Positions 37,701 through 45,402 of a stretch of DNA of 45,529 bases are shown piece after piece. Under the pieces are notes generated by a model. The model saw only the letters and a list, made by a program, of their open reading frames with translations. It was not told the DNA's origin and ran no database searches. Position 1 is the first letter of the stretch, and every line of letters starts with the position of its first letter. A program made the translations under genes and the position numbers. This DNA is from a virus, in the IMG/VR virus record IMGVR_UViG_3300044622_001316, positions 1 to 45,529 of that record; one strand, given 5' to 3'.

Positions 37701-38841
37701 CCTGACCGTTTCTTATGTGCTCGACGATCCCGAACTGGCGAGCATAGTTACGTCCCACGCCAGCCATTTTGGGGTTGCCGGCGATCTGGAAGCGCTTGGC
37801 AACTGGGGTTTGACCGGCCTGTTCTGAGGATGCGCCGGGATAGGGCACGATTTCCCAGTTAAGGCGGTAGGGCGTGCCGTTCGGTAAGCCGTTGTACACG
37901 CCAAAAACGGCGCGATTAGTCAAGGAATAAGCATGGCTAAACCCTGTGCTTTCCAGGCCGCTAAATGTGTGGTTTCTAAATGCGTTGTCGCGTTCGCCTT
38001 CGCCAATCCAGAAATCTCCGTATCGACGATGTAGTCCCAGCAGCCTGCTTTGCCCAGTTGTATTTTTGTTACCTTCAAATGTTGCTGGTCGGTAGTCGGA
38101 GCTATTCGGTACTGGCTCACCGCCGGAATAGTAATACCAGCGGAAGTCAGATTCTTGGAGTGCATCAAGAGGAGCTTGGCCGATGTAGATACCAGCGCGG
38201 TCTTCGTTGCGGGCTGCTTCTGTGTCGTATGGGCCTCTGGATACGGGAGACTGTCCCAGCAGGAAGACCAAGTCGACGGATTGGTAGCTGCCGTGGGAGT
38301 ACATGCGGCTCCACACCAGCTTGGGGGCGACCATGATGCCGCCGACATAGGAGAAGTCGCTGCGGCTGGGAGGGAGTTGAACGTACTTTTGCCTGGCGAA
38401 GACAATGGGAATCGTTTCGCCGTAGCGGCTTAGTTCTTGGCTGGCCTGGAAGCCGTATGTCGGGGCGAAGCGGTCACGGCCGACGATGCTATCTAGCTGC
38501 CGGTTTTCAATCCCTTTGGGCGCCGATGGCGGCTTGGGCGCCAGTAGCAGCGAAAGGCCTTGGGAAACAACGCCGAGGACCAGTGAAATAATCGCAACAG
38601 TTAAAGCATCGTTTTGTACGTCTGGAATATGCGCGTACTCCGCCGGGCGTTCGCGACTGAGCCAGTCGATGCGTTGCTTGAACTGGAGGTATTCCTGTTC
38701 GGTGCAGCCCAGTTCCTGGACTAATTGGCGCTCGTAGGGGAGCAGTTGCTGCGGTAGCAGCGGAGTGCAGGAAACGCTGTAAGCGGGTGCCAAGTGGCCG
38801 CTTGCAGACTGGCTGTTATGTAGAGGATGCCGTCCTGCCAA
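34732..38841 (-). CDS. Tip attachment protein (fused I- and J-like)
   Basis: 1369 aa from ATG 38841. Residues about 85-105 (IISLVLGVVSQGLSLLLAPK) and the following RYGETIPIVFARQ recall the hydrophobic segment and C-terminus of lambda gpI; the remainder, beta-rich, resembles central tail-tip J proteins that contact the receptor. Overlaps the NlpC/P60 gene by 121 bases. The middle (about 35.7-38.1 kb) is clearly AT-richer than the ends, a sign of domain exchange. No hydrolase motif seen. Confidence 0.75.
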   Translation of the reverse strand: MAGRHPLHNSQSASGHLAPAYSVSCTPLLPQQLLPYERQLVQELGCTEQEYLQFKQRIDWLSRERPAEYAHIPDVQNDALTVAIISLVLGVVSQGLSLLLAPKPPSAPKGIENRQLDSIVGRDRFAPTYGFQASQELSRYGETIPIVFARQKYVQLPPSRSDFSYVGGIMVAPKLVWSRMYSHGSYQSVDLVFLLGQSPVSRGPYDTEAARNEDRAGIYIGQAPLDALQESDFRWYYYSGGEPVPNSSDYRPATFEGNKNTTGQSRLLGLHRRYGDFWIGEGERDNAFRNHTFSGLESTGFSHAYSLTNRAVFGVYNGLPNGTPYRLNWEIVPYPGASSEQAGQTPVAKRFQIAGNPKMAGVGRNYARQFGIVEHIRNGQVTTAPGDRSQGLKVDTQVGDQITIIYNEGRVRDELYYDNNNPNIVANKNRNTGDGFLYANPDVNAVDNRQVRDAIQAEHEQQDDLLKIGTKWMIGNCIFQVTARNPANTIYDRSDLQPRTVTLVCKEVFDGTVGKVGVCHRGFVNTETNLPEGPDGAIYDIGQAWFPICKADIASFQNSRSCNVTEIGIKSNVWNKLNGICNFKSVPNVTKLRDYDVQNIALTAGTNQSYIQRASFFDVYVRPANQSYAFNQGWEKLNDHPFAVVGSAPQDQFNFIRIAHGFGQYEFRLRPVTSGEINQIRNADGSYTKATINGITVEGPCYRLYVEGAVPYAEGQYISQTKTTNYGLFTLYMMAKPASVKELALAPEMISNPVYQGGASTYTPPPSRVRFLKAVASDALDINANGFRISNGIAKAIDKDPDPRGAEHNTFHGTPVITYFPFNVGGIYTFSESDSTAFRYDQGGRVVRLKMKLRLYTTPENITATNFLSHWWEIVEPDNIEILQLTGSWTGNEIFVIRSLLRNPAITIDYYFQIVAPVPISSPPTLGGERTFEGNVGIAEVSHYANLISRSCDNGPEHEIVYINETVAVRSNSPATYTGCAMAGLKLRSTAELNQLEQLHIYAKNGISVTNLRLTSNGNIIETVSSSNIFTDLAYFLLTNIQTGAGELISSDLIDKAQFARTAMFLEANYLYYDDVIVEPQNLREFLARISTSLLCNLVMRGGKFSIEPALPIDATRDYTMFDVKVPISGIFTEGNIIEDSFQLEYVQAQERLPIRAMVRYRTELPNRFPQEQTAVVYYTDQPNGPLEEFNFTHITSRYHAELFAKYALSARRHRTHVVSFQTLPYGLGLAPGDFIRVVTQASYVQPGASGIIKDNGAIITPAQLTNGQSVQVYYWDRNDNEVNEDTLTISIVDGQPKANKLFGSIFAIKDTTTRSLVYMVDSIDLDEEGLARISASYFPIDENGYSVVANELKPSYNGFTVVSDLAPD

Positions 38842-39104
38842 ACTGTCCCGAAAGCGTAATTCTTGTGTGGTAGGAGAACCACGTCTCCATCATACAAAGG
38901 ATCTAGCACGCGGCGTCCCCAGCCGTGGATAGCCTTGATGATTTGACGAGGCGGCGCGTCGTACCAAGATGGGTCGAAGGCGGGGGTGGTGATGCCGAGG
39001 CGGTCGAGGGCTGTGTAGACAAGATGGATGCAGTCGATGGCACCATCAGGGTCTGTGCCGTCTGCACCGAGGCGGTAGGGGCGACCGATCAGGTCGTACA
39101 TCAA
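38721..39104 (-). CDS. NlpC/P60-like tail-tip peptidase, His not evident
   Basis: 127 aa, lambda gpK-like. GRPYRLGADG and DCIHLVYTALDRLGI give the NlpC/P60 fold with its Cys (in DCIHLV). The usual GH-V segment with catalytic His reads NYAFGTVW here, so the second catalytic residue is not obvious; a His near WHPL is the only candidate. The enzyme may be inactive or act only structurally. Coupled to the L-like gene by ATGA and overlaps the tip gene by 121 bases. Confidence 0.7.
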   Translation of the reverse strand: MMYDLIGRPYRLGADGTDPDGAIDCIHLVYTALDRLGITTPAFDPSWYDAPPRQIIKAIHGWGRRVLDPLYDGDVVLLPHKNYAFGTVWQDGILYITASLQAATWHPLTAFPALRCYRSNCSPTSAN

Positions 39105-39589
39105 CTCAGGCGGACCTGGGCAGTGGTGGGCAGTGGGCCAAACACGTCTTCAGTGATGCGGCGTCTTGGTACGTCACCACCAACTGCGTCGATGACAGAG
39201 GAGATCTCCAGGCGGAGTTCGGCGTCGCTCCAGATGGCGCCGGCCACTTGACCTGCGTAGGAGCTGAGCACGCGGTAGTCGGACTTGTTGTCGGGGTTGA
39301 GCATCAGCATGTCCACTAGCACCACCCAGCTACCATCGACCAATGTGGAGGCCCAGCTACGGCTGAGCGAGTTGTTGGGCAGGGCAAGTTGCGTGGACTG
39401 GTTGTCGCCGCTGCGGTTGACCGTGACGCCAGAGAAGCCGAAAGGCAGAAAGCCGTGGGTGTTGCCGTTGTATGCGACGTTTTCGTTGATCCAGAAGTTT
39501 TGGAAGTAGAGCGGGGATGCGCCGTCCGTGCGGGGCTTGGCGGTCAGCATGTGACCCAGTGCTATTTCAGTCTTGAAGCTGGTGTCCAT
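39101..39589 (-). CDS. Minor tail protein, lambda L-like
   Basis: 162 aa. The text YNGNTHGFLPFGFSGVTVN, LSRSWASTLVDGSWVVL and SSVIDAVGGDVPRRRI follows the N-terminal domain of lambda gpL. The Cys-rich iron-sulphur C-terminal domain of gpL is absent; the protein ends after that point. The position after the tape measure and before the NlpC/P60 gene matches. ATG overlaps the tape-measure stop. Confidence 0.65.
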   Translation of the reverse strand: MDTSFKTEIALGHMLTAKPRTDGASPLYFQNFWINENVAYNGNTHGFLPFGFSGVTVNRSGDNQSTQLALPNNSLSRSWASTLVDGSWVVLVDMLMLNPDNKSDYRVLSSYAGQVAGAIWSDAELRLEISSVIDAVGGDVPRRRITEDVFGPLPTTAQVRLS

Positions 39590-42483
39590 CAGTTCATGCC
39601 GAGGCGGCTACGGGTGGCGCGGGACTGCTGCAGGCGGCGGAGGGTGCGCTGTTCGCCCTGCGTGGCGCCTTGCTGGGCGGCTTGGGTCATGCCAGTGCGG
39701 AACTGGTCGGCGGTGACGTAGTCAACGGAGTTGATGCGTTCCACGGTGTAGCGCACGTCGATGGCGGCTGGTGCCATTGTGGCGGTGCCGCCGCCGCTGC
39801 TGGTGTCGTCACCAGCCGGGATGACCGCAGAGCCACGAGCGCCAGCAGCATACCGGCTCATGGCGGAGCGCATCTTGCTGGCTGGGATGATGTACTCAGA
39901 TTCGCCGCCTTCGCCCACAATCGCGCTGGTCGGTCCTGTTACATAACCGCCCTCTGCAAATGCAAGTGGCGTTGAATACTGACCAACAAGTGGATTAGCA
40001 AAACCGCCTTGGAGACTGGAGCCAGGCAAACCACCCACAGATGTGCCGGTGTTCGCGCTACCGCCTCCGCCGAGGCCGGCGAACATTTTGGCGATGCCGA
40101 TTGCGATGTAGGTGGCGATCATCTGTTGGGCAGCGCTGATAAGGGCGTTGCCGATCGCGTTTAGGAAGTCGGCAAATACCTGCTCGGCTGTCTTGGTGCC
40201 GCGTACCATCTCCGCTACGCCAAAAGTAACGGCGTTGGCGATCTCTCCGCTGGCTGTTTGGATGAGTTGGCCGTAGCGCTCGAAGAATTGTTGCAGGCGT
40301 AGTTGCCGGTGTTCCAGTTGGTCCAGCAGCCCAAGCTCTTGCTGCATCAGGACGAGCTTTGCTTGCTGCGAAGCGAGGTCTGCTTGTCTCGCTTCTAGTG
40401 CGGCTGTGTCTAAAGACCCGGAGTTTATTTCTTTGGTAAGATTTGCTATTTCCCGTTCGATAGGCAACAGAGTTTGCCGCGAGCGCATACGCTGCTCAAA
40501 CAGTTGTTTTTCCTGTTCTAGTTGGTCTGCAGGTCTAGTAAAACCAGCGATGTCAAAAGATACTTGTTGTTGCTGTTGTCGGATACCTGAAACACTATCC
40601 TCAATATCCTGCTGTCTTTTGACTACTGCTAGTTCTTTTTCTAGTTGCAGTCTGTTTTTACGGCGTTCAGCCTGGGCTGCTTCCAAGTCATTTTGTTGTT
40701 GCAGCAGGTTGAGACGTCTTGCATACGCGGCATTGATCAGGTTTTGTTCTTCTACATTTTTTGTGCCCAGCAAAGCAGCTTGGCGATCGCGTTCCAGTGC
40801 TGTTTCTTTAGCGAACGCGATTTTATCTTGTGCTTGGAGTTGGGCTTCGAGGCCGCCTAGTTCGCCTTTAAGGAAAGTTTCCCGTGCAATTTGGGCTTGT
40901 GTTTGTTCGACAAACACAGAAAGGACTTGGCTCTGTAAATTTAGTATTTGGATTCTTGCTTGGATTTCTTTTTGGGCAGCTTGTTCGGCGGCTTGACGTG
41001 CTTCTTCTGCTCGTCGAGTCAACTCTTGTGTGCGGGTGCGTTCTATTTCACCTAATTTTATGGATAGGTTTAAGTTTGCTGCTCGTATAAGTTGTTCATT
41101 TTGCGCCAGGTCTACTTCGCCTTTCTTAAGTTGCAGACTAATTTTTGTTAGTTCGTTTTCGTATTCTTTTTGGGCTGTTTGTCTTTGTAGTGTAACGTAG
41201 CGATCCAGGTCTGTTTTTGCGTTTACTGTAGTTAGTTGGACCTGTAAGCGCAGTAAATCATTACTTTTAGTAAGTTCGGCTGTTCTTTCTCTTGCGGCGA
41301 TTGTTTGTGCATCGGTACCTGCGCCAGGTTGTTGACCAAAACCTCTGATAAAGTCTGTTGCTCCCCTTACTAAAGTAGCAGCGTTTACTCCGGGTACCGC
41401 ACTAATTAGGCCTTGGAGCAAACGCTGGTCTCGTATGGGTTTTAGCGCATCATCAATACGGGCCGCGCCAGCAATAATTGTTGTTACGAGTCGTTGAAAA
41501 CCTGTTGTAAATACAAATGTGTTATCGCCTAATTGCTTAAATGCTGCGGCATTTTCGACCCCTACTTGCCTAGCAAGCTCATTAAATGCTACTTCCGCGG
41601 CCTTAGCTGTTTGCCCGGATGCTTGTAGATTCTGGATTTGTTTTTTGATGGATGGGTCTAGATACCCAAGTTGTTGTTCGAGATAGCCTGCGGCGTCGCC
41701 GCCTTCACGTAAAGAAACAGAAAAGTCTTTAGCAGACTGTATAGCTTGGTCAAATACACTTCCTAGGGCTGTGCCAACAAGGGACAAACCAAAACCAAAC
41801 TGGCCACCGGCCATACCACCGGCAAAACCGCCAGCACCGCCGCCGATAGACGCGCCTAAGCCTTGACCGAAAAGCAGCGGAAAGGCGCCACCAATAATGG
41901 CGTTACCTGTAGCTTCTCTTGTTTTTTCTCGTTGTTTGAGAGCATTCGCATTTCTATCTAAAATTTTCCCTAAACGCAGTTCAAATAGTTCTTCTCTTGA
42001 AGCAATATCTAGACTTTGCCTGCGTATTTTATTTTCTTCTTGACGGATGCGTAAAATAGCTTGTTCGTTTGCTTGCTGGCGTTGACTAGCAGAAAAACCA
42101 CCGCTGAAACCCGGGCCACCTGGGCCTAGTTCAACGGTGCCGGACACTGGAGCAGCCCGTAGTAATCCTTGACGTTTTTTTATCTCTGTATCTAGTAAAA
42201 ACAATCGGCGTTGACGTACTGTGTTTTCTTCGCCCATTGCTTGAGCAAGGGCTTTTATAGCATCGGTTTCGTCTCGTGAGCCAAGTTCAGCTTTATTGAG
42301 TGCAGCAGCAGCTTGATTTACGGCTTTTGTGTAATTAGCTACGCTTTGTATTGGTGCGTTAAAAGTATTGGCTAGGTCGTCTAGTCTATTTATACGCTTG
42401 CTTAGGTCTTCGATAGTGTTTCGAAGATCGCGGAGTTTTTCCGTACCCCTTACGCCGATTTCGATTTCTGCTCTGTAGGCCAC
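39589..42483 (-). CDS. Tape measure protein
   Basis: 964 aa, GTG start. Coiled-coil N-terminus, a Gly/Ala-rich hydrophobic block (about 190-250), long Gln/Leu/Arg helical middle, and a C-terminal hydrophobic segment (FLNAIGNALISAAQQMI) with the SEYIIPASKMR sequence often seen at tape-measure ends. At about 0.15 nm per residue it predicts a tail near 140 nm. The first two thirds of the gene (40.4-42.5 kb) are much more AT-rich than the last part and than most other genes, suggesting exchange. Confidence 0.9.
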   Translation of the reverse strand: MAYRAEIEIGVRGTEKLRDLRNTIEDLSKRINRLDDLANTFNAPIQSVANYTKAVNQAAAALNKAELGSRDETDAIKALAQAMGEENTVRQRRLFLLDTEIKKRQGLLRAAPVSGTVELGPGGPGFSGGFSASQRQQANEQAILRIRQEENKIRRQSLDIASREELFELRLGKILDRNANALKQREKTREATGNAIIGGAFPLLFGQGLGASIGGGAGGFAGGMAGGQFGFGLSLVGTALGSVFDQAIQSAKDFSVSLREGGDAAGYLEQQLGYLDPSIKKQIQNLQASGQTAKAAEVAFNELARQVGVENAAAFKQLGDNTFVFTTGFQRLVTTIIAGAARIDDALKPIRDQRLLQGLISAVPGVNAATLVRGATDFIRGFGQQPGAGTDAQTIAARERTAELTKSNDLLRLQVQLTTVNAKTDLDRYVTLQRQTAQKEYENELTKISLQLKKGEVDLAQNEQLIRAANLNLSIKLGEIERTRTQELTRRAEEARQAAEQAAQKEIQARIQILNLQSQVLSVFVEQTQAQIARETFLKGELGGLEAQLQAQDKIAFAKETALERDRQAALLGTKNVEEQNLINAAYARRLNLLQQQNDLEAAQAERRKNRLQLEKELAVVKRQQDIEDSVSGIRQQQQQVSFDIAGFTRPADQLEQEKQLFEQRMRSRQTLLPIEREIANLTKEINSGSLDTAALEARQADLASQQAKLVLMQQELGLLDQLEHRQLRLQQFFERYGQLIQTASGEIANAVTFGVAEMVRGTKTAEQVFADFLNAIGNALISAAQQMIATYIAIGIAKMFAGLGGGGSANTGTSVGGLPGSSLQGGFANPLVGQYSTPLAFAEGGYVTGPTSAIVGEGGESEYIIPASKMRSAMSRYAAGARGSAVIPAGDDTSSGGGTATMAPAAIDVRYTVERINSVDYVTADQFRTGMTQAAQQGATQGEQRTLRRLQQSRATRSRLGMN

Positions 42484-42521
42484 GGCGTTGGCGTGTGGAC
42501 TGGTACTTCAGTTTACGCGAC

Positions 42522-42548
42522 AAAAAGGCCGCCGGGGTTAGCGGCGGC
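42522..42548 (-). terminator. Terminator after tail chaperone
   Basis: On the minus strand GCCGCC-N9-GGCGGC followed by TTTTT; it overlaps the last codons of the frameshift product (stop 42538..42540). Stands 39 bases before the tape-measure start, so tape-measure transcription depends on read-through or its own promoter. Confidence 0.7.
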
Positions 42549-42735
42549 GTTTGGCCTTCTCCAGCTCTTTTTGCTGGTCCTCGTTGAGGATCTGGAAGTA
42601 GGCGCTCCAGCCGATCAGTTCTTCGGCGGTCATGGTGGCCCGGACTGCGCTGAGGGACATGCCTAGCTCTTTGGCGACTCCGAACTGGAGCATGAGCCAG
42701 TTGTCCTTGCGGAGTTCGGTACTTAGTTCTTTGGG
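42538..42735 (-). CDS. Tail assembly chaperone, frameshift extension (GT-like)
   Basis: About 65 codons read in the -1 frame after the slippery site, giving a fused protein of about 175 aa. It continues ELSTELRKDNWLM ... RRR and stops at 42538. There is no separate start with a ribosome site at its beginning. Ratio-controlled frameshifting between G-like and GT-like chaperones is general in siphoviruses; the product binds the tape measure during tail assembly. Confidence 0.85.
   Translation of the reverse strand, partial: PKELSTELRKDNWLMLQFGVAKELGMSLSAVRATMTAEELIGWSAYFQILNEDQQKELEKAKRRR
42680..42735 (-). promoter_or_regulatory. -1 ribosomal frameshift signal
   Basis: CCCAAAG at 42735..42729 fits X XXY YYZ, read as CCA AAG in the zero frame and CCC AAA after the slip. 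It is 3 codons before the zero-frame stop. Nine bases further, CCGAACT (42719..42713) pairs with AGTTCGG (42686..42680); an alternative AACTGG-N8-CCAGTT hairpin also exists. Both are placed as expected for stimulating structures. Confidence 0.85.
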
Positions 42736-43064
42736 TCGATGGGCTCGGCGTCGTCGGTGATGATGGCCAGCATCAGAGCCTGGAGGTCCTTGTCCTTGAC
42801 CTCGTTTTTGAGGACGTCGATTTCGCCCGGGCTGAAGAGCTTGGTGCCCGAGTCATCGAGGGCCTTGGTGATCAGGAGTTGGAGGGCGAAGGCATTGGCG
42901 TCGTCGGACTTGGCCTGCTTTTGGGCGCGTTCGCGCTCGGCCATGGTCAGTGGGGTGACCCACATCTCGAAGGTGCTGCCGTCGCTGAGTTCGACGGACT
43001 TTTTGACGGGCTCCAGGTTGGCGGCCTTGCGAAGGCGGTCGATTGCGCGGACTGGAACAGGCAT
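42723..43064 (-). CDS. Tail assembly chaperone (G-like)
   Basis: 113 aa, upstream half of a G/GT-type pair. Residues 23-45 (VELSDGSTFEMWVTPLTMAE) and the acidic, helical remainder fit tail assembly chaperones of the gp13/TAC type placed between major tail protein and tape measure. Ends PKN just after the slippery heptamer. ATG 43064. Not expected in the finished virion. Confidence 0.8.
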   Translation of the reverse strand: MPVPVRAIDRLRKAANLEPVKKSVELSDGSTFEMWVTPLTMAERERAQKQAKSDDANAFALQLLITKALDDSGTKLFSPGEIDVLKNEVKDKDLQALMLAIITDDAEPIDPKN

Positions 43065-43106
43065 AAAAGCGACTGTTGGATGTTTTTACTGTAGCGCAAT
43101 AGACAT

Positions 43107-43130
43107 GAAAAAGCCCCGGTTTCCCGGGGC
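43107..43130 (-). terminator. Strong terminator after major tail protein
   Basis: On the minus strand GCCCCGG-GAAA-CCGGGGC followed by TTTTT. A GNRA-like tetraloop and seven G-C pairs make it one of the strongest hairpins in the window. It lies between major tail protein and chaperone genes and probably sets their expression ratio. Confidence 0.9.
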
Positions 43131-43153
43131 CGTTGAGTGTTCCAGGTGTTGTA

Positions 43154-43924
43154 TCAGGACTGGGCGAAGTCGAAGGTGGGGGTGCCGGCGGGGCGGAAGT
43201 TGACGGTCACCGATTGGGCGTCGTCGGGGTTGATGTTGAGACTGGCCGAGGTCAGCACGGCGTCGAAGGAGATCGAGCGGCTGAGGGTCTCGCTCAAGCT
43301 GCCGCCGCTGAAGACGCGGTCGGTGTAGAGCTTGAAGGCGGCGCCGGTTTGTTGGCGCTGCAGCACGTCCTGGATCATGCGGTTGGACAGGGCGGCGTCT
43401 TCGTTGGTCATGTAGACCGTGGCGGTGCCGGTGCCGTCGCCGAAGCCGCTGATGTAGCTGCGGAAGGGGACGTATTGACCGGGGGTTTGGCCGATCGTGG
43501 TGACGTCTATTTCCTGGCGGCTGATTTCGAAGCTCCAGTCGCGGACTTGGCCGACGACGGCGAAGGCGGCGTACTCGACCTGGAACTCGTTGGGGGCCAC
43601 GGCCGTGCCATCGTCGGTGATGTCGACGGTGGCGCCGCCAGCAGTTGCGGAGACCTGCAGAGCACCGGTGGAGGCGGTGTACGAGATGACGTAGTAGGTG
43701 GTGGCAGCGCTGAGGCCGGCGGGGAGGGTGCCGCTACCGGAGCCCCCGGTCTGGCTGTTGATCACGCTGAAGACAACGGGGTCGCCAACCTTGAAGTTCA
43801 GGAAAGTCTGAACTGTGATGGTGTCGGTGGCGGTGGTTACGTTGGATTCACCGAACGATCCGGTGGTTCCAGCGGGCTTGTAGTAGAGGGCGCCGGACGT
43901 GCCGGACAGGACGGTGGTGGCCAT
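43154..43924 (-). CDS. Major tail protein (tube)
   Basis: 256 aa. Tail tube fold: N-terminal beta domain, then FEISRQEIDVTTIGQTPGQY, GTATVYMTNEDAALSNRMIQ and a C-terminal SVTVNFRP strand. Hexamers stack on the tape measure to form the tube. It follows the tail-terminator gene and is separated from the chaperone by a strong terminator. ATG 43924 has only a distant purine-rich site; its leader is structured. Confidence 0.88.
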   Translation of the reverse strand: MATTVLSGTSGALYYKPAGTTGSFGESNVTTATDTITVQTFLNFKVGDPVVFSVINSQTGGSGSGTLPAGLSAATTYYVISYTASTGALQVSATAGGATVDITDDGTAVAPNEFQVEYAAFAVVGQVRDWSFEISRQEIDVTTIGQTPGQYVPFRSYISGFGDGTGTATVYMTNEDAALSNRMIQDVLQRQQTGAAFKLYTDRVFSGGSLSETLSRSISFDAVLTSASLNINPDDAQSVTVNFRPAGTPTFDFAQS

Positions 43925-43954
43925 GGGGCGTACCGGTAAATGTCGTGGTGGGGG

Positions 43955-43996
43955 CGGGCACTGCCCGGCTTAGTACAGATTAGCGTCTTCTGTACT
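43955..43996 (-). promoter_or_regulatory. Inverted repeats in the major-tail-gene leader
   Basis: AGTACAGA-N9-TCTGTACT, a perfect 8-bp dyad at 43972..43996, and CGGGCA-C-TGCCCG at 43955..43967. Both are in the 78-base gap before the major tail gene. No U-tract, so operator, RNA-stabilising or promoter-associated structure. Confidence 0.5.
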
Positions 43997-44002
43997 GTGT
44001 TT

Positions 44003-44434
44003 CTAGGAAAGAACCGTGGCGACGTAGCTGGTGTCTATTCTTCCCATGAAAAGTGGCGAGTCTTCAGTGGCGGAAAATGTAGGGCCGTTTATCTCACCGA
44101 CGCGGAAGTAGACGCCTGTTGAAGGCTTTGCGGTGTTGTTGATTGTTTCGAGGGCGTTTACTGCAGTGGTGATAAGCGTTTGATTGCGGGCGGGACCTTT
44201 GCCTTTTTCGGTGAAAATGCGGATGACAACAGCGCCACGGGCGTTGTCCATGCTGCCCACGAGCATGGGTTCGTTGGTTAGTCCGAAGGTGACGTTGACC
44301 TTGACGTGTTCGGTTGTGGTGTTGGCGGGGGCGGCTGTGATGTTGTCAAAGTAGACAGGGACTGGGGGCACCAGTGCGTTGAACGCGGTTAGGAGTGGGT
44401 TTTCGACCGCGGCGCGGATGGCTTGGTAGTTCAT
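44003..44434 (-). CDS. Tail terminator protein (DUF4128/gpU-like)
   Basis: 143 aa. YQAIRAAVENPLLTAFNAL then a central NARGAVVIRIFTEKGKGP strand and LITTAVNALETI helix follow the DUF4128/lambda gpU pattern of ring proteins that cap the tail tube at the neck. Lies between neck and major tail genes, the standard place. Overlaps the neck gene by 4 bases. Confidence 0.75.
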   Translation of the reverse strand: MNYQAIRAAVENPLLTAFNALVPPVPVYFDNITAAPANTTTEHVKVNVTFGLTNEPMLVGSMDNARGAVVIRIFTEKGKGPARNQTLITTAVNALETINNTAKPSTGVYFRVGEINGPTFSATEDSPLFMGRIDTSYVATVLS

Positions 44435-45024
44435 GTGAAGCGGTTGTTAAGGGCGGAGTCCATCTCAAGTTTTACGGCGCGGTCGATTTGGGAACTGGCG
44501 AAGGTGGCAAACCAGTCGAGGGGGGCGGTGCGACTGGAGTTGCTGTCGCCAGATCCGCCGCCCCCGATGGCGCCACGGTAAGAAACTTGGGCGCGGGGGC
44601 CGCTCAGTTCGTGCTTTCGGCGGCCGATGGCTGTGGTGGGGATTGGGGTGAGACGACGGGCATAGTATTGACGATCATGTTGGACGGCGTCGATCGCCTC
44701 CAGGGCATGAGGTGCAAAGTTCGAGATTGTGAAGACTACGCTGTTTTTGGTCAGGAAACTTTTCGTTACCTGAAGGCCGGTCAAGACCGGAGTGGTTACG
44801 GGTACGGGTTCGCCGGACTGGCCGGTGCCTTTTTTGAGGATGGTCGGGGTTTGGATTTGCCAGGAGTTGGAGAATTGGCCGCTCCAGTTTGGGCCGGCCT
44901 GCTGGAGTTCACGGACGAGTCGTTCAGCGACACGCTTTGGACCGTTGTAGACCGTGGTGGCGGCTACGCGATCCAGCTCTTGCAGGATGTTGAGGCCGCC
45001 TTTCCAAAAACCTTTGCGTGCCAT
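44431..45024 (-). CDS. Neck protein (HK97 gp10-like)
   Basis: 197 aa. N-terminal helix (RVAERLVRELQQAGPNWSGQ), beta middle (YYARRLTPIPTTAIGRRK is a short loop), C-terminal helix (SSQIDRAVKLEMDSALNN). Resembles gp10-type neck/tail-completion proteins. Placed between head closure and tail terminator, as expected. One-base overlap with the upstream gene's stop (45024). Family assignment is by pattern and order. Confidence 0.65.
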   Translation of the reverse strand: MARKGFWKGGLNILQELDRVAATTVYNGPKRVAERLVRELQQAGPNWSGQFSNSWQIQTPTILKKGTGQSGEPVPVTTPVLTGLQVTKSFLTKNSVVFTISNFAPHALEAIDAVQHDRQYYARRLTPIPTTAIGRRKHELSGPRAQVSYRGAIGGGGSGDSNSSRTAPLDWFATFASSQIDRAVKLEMDSALNNRFT

Positions 45025-45401
45025 TACTGGGGCCTCGCAATGATGGTGTGGAGGATGGGGGAGTCGCCGCGGTAGCTGGTGATGTTGACGATTTTGGCCT
45101 CGCGGGTGACGCCGGCTTGGGTGTACTGGATGCGGTCGGCTTCGGTGGGGTAGTACGTGCCAAGTTCGCTGGCGCTCATGATGATTTTGATGTCGGTGGA
45201 CTGGTAGAGGCCCTCGGATTCGCGGGAGCTGATGGGGGAGATCAGGCCTTTGGCGGTTACGTTGGTGTCGGCTCCAGTGATGTTGCCCGTGGTGGGGTCG
45301 TAGGTGCGGGGGGTGGCGGTTTTGATGAACGTGATGGATTGGCCCCAGTCCGCGATGAGGGATGGGGGGATGGAGGCGAAGGTGTCGTCGATCAGGCCCA
45401 T
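45024..45401 (-). CDS. Head closure protein
   Basis: 125 aa, mostly beta (SITFIKTATPRTYDPTTGNI, then SPISSRESEGLYQSTDIKI), ending RPQ. A typical head-closure/stopper protein (SPP1 gp16 type) by size and place: the connector gene ends one base upstream across the circle join. ATG 45401. Confidence 0.7.
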   Translation of the reverse strand: MGLIDDTFASIPPSLIADWGQSITFIKTATPRTYDPTTGNITGADTNVTAKGLISPISSRESEGLYQSTDIKIIMSASELGTYYPTEADRIQYTQAGVTREAKIVNITSYRGDSPILHTIIARPQ

Positions 45402-45402
45402 A

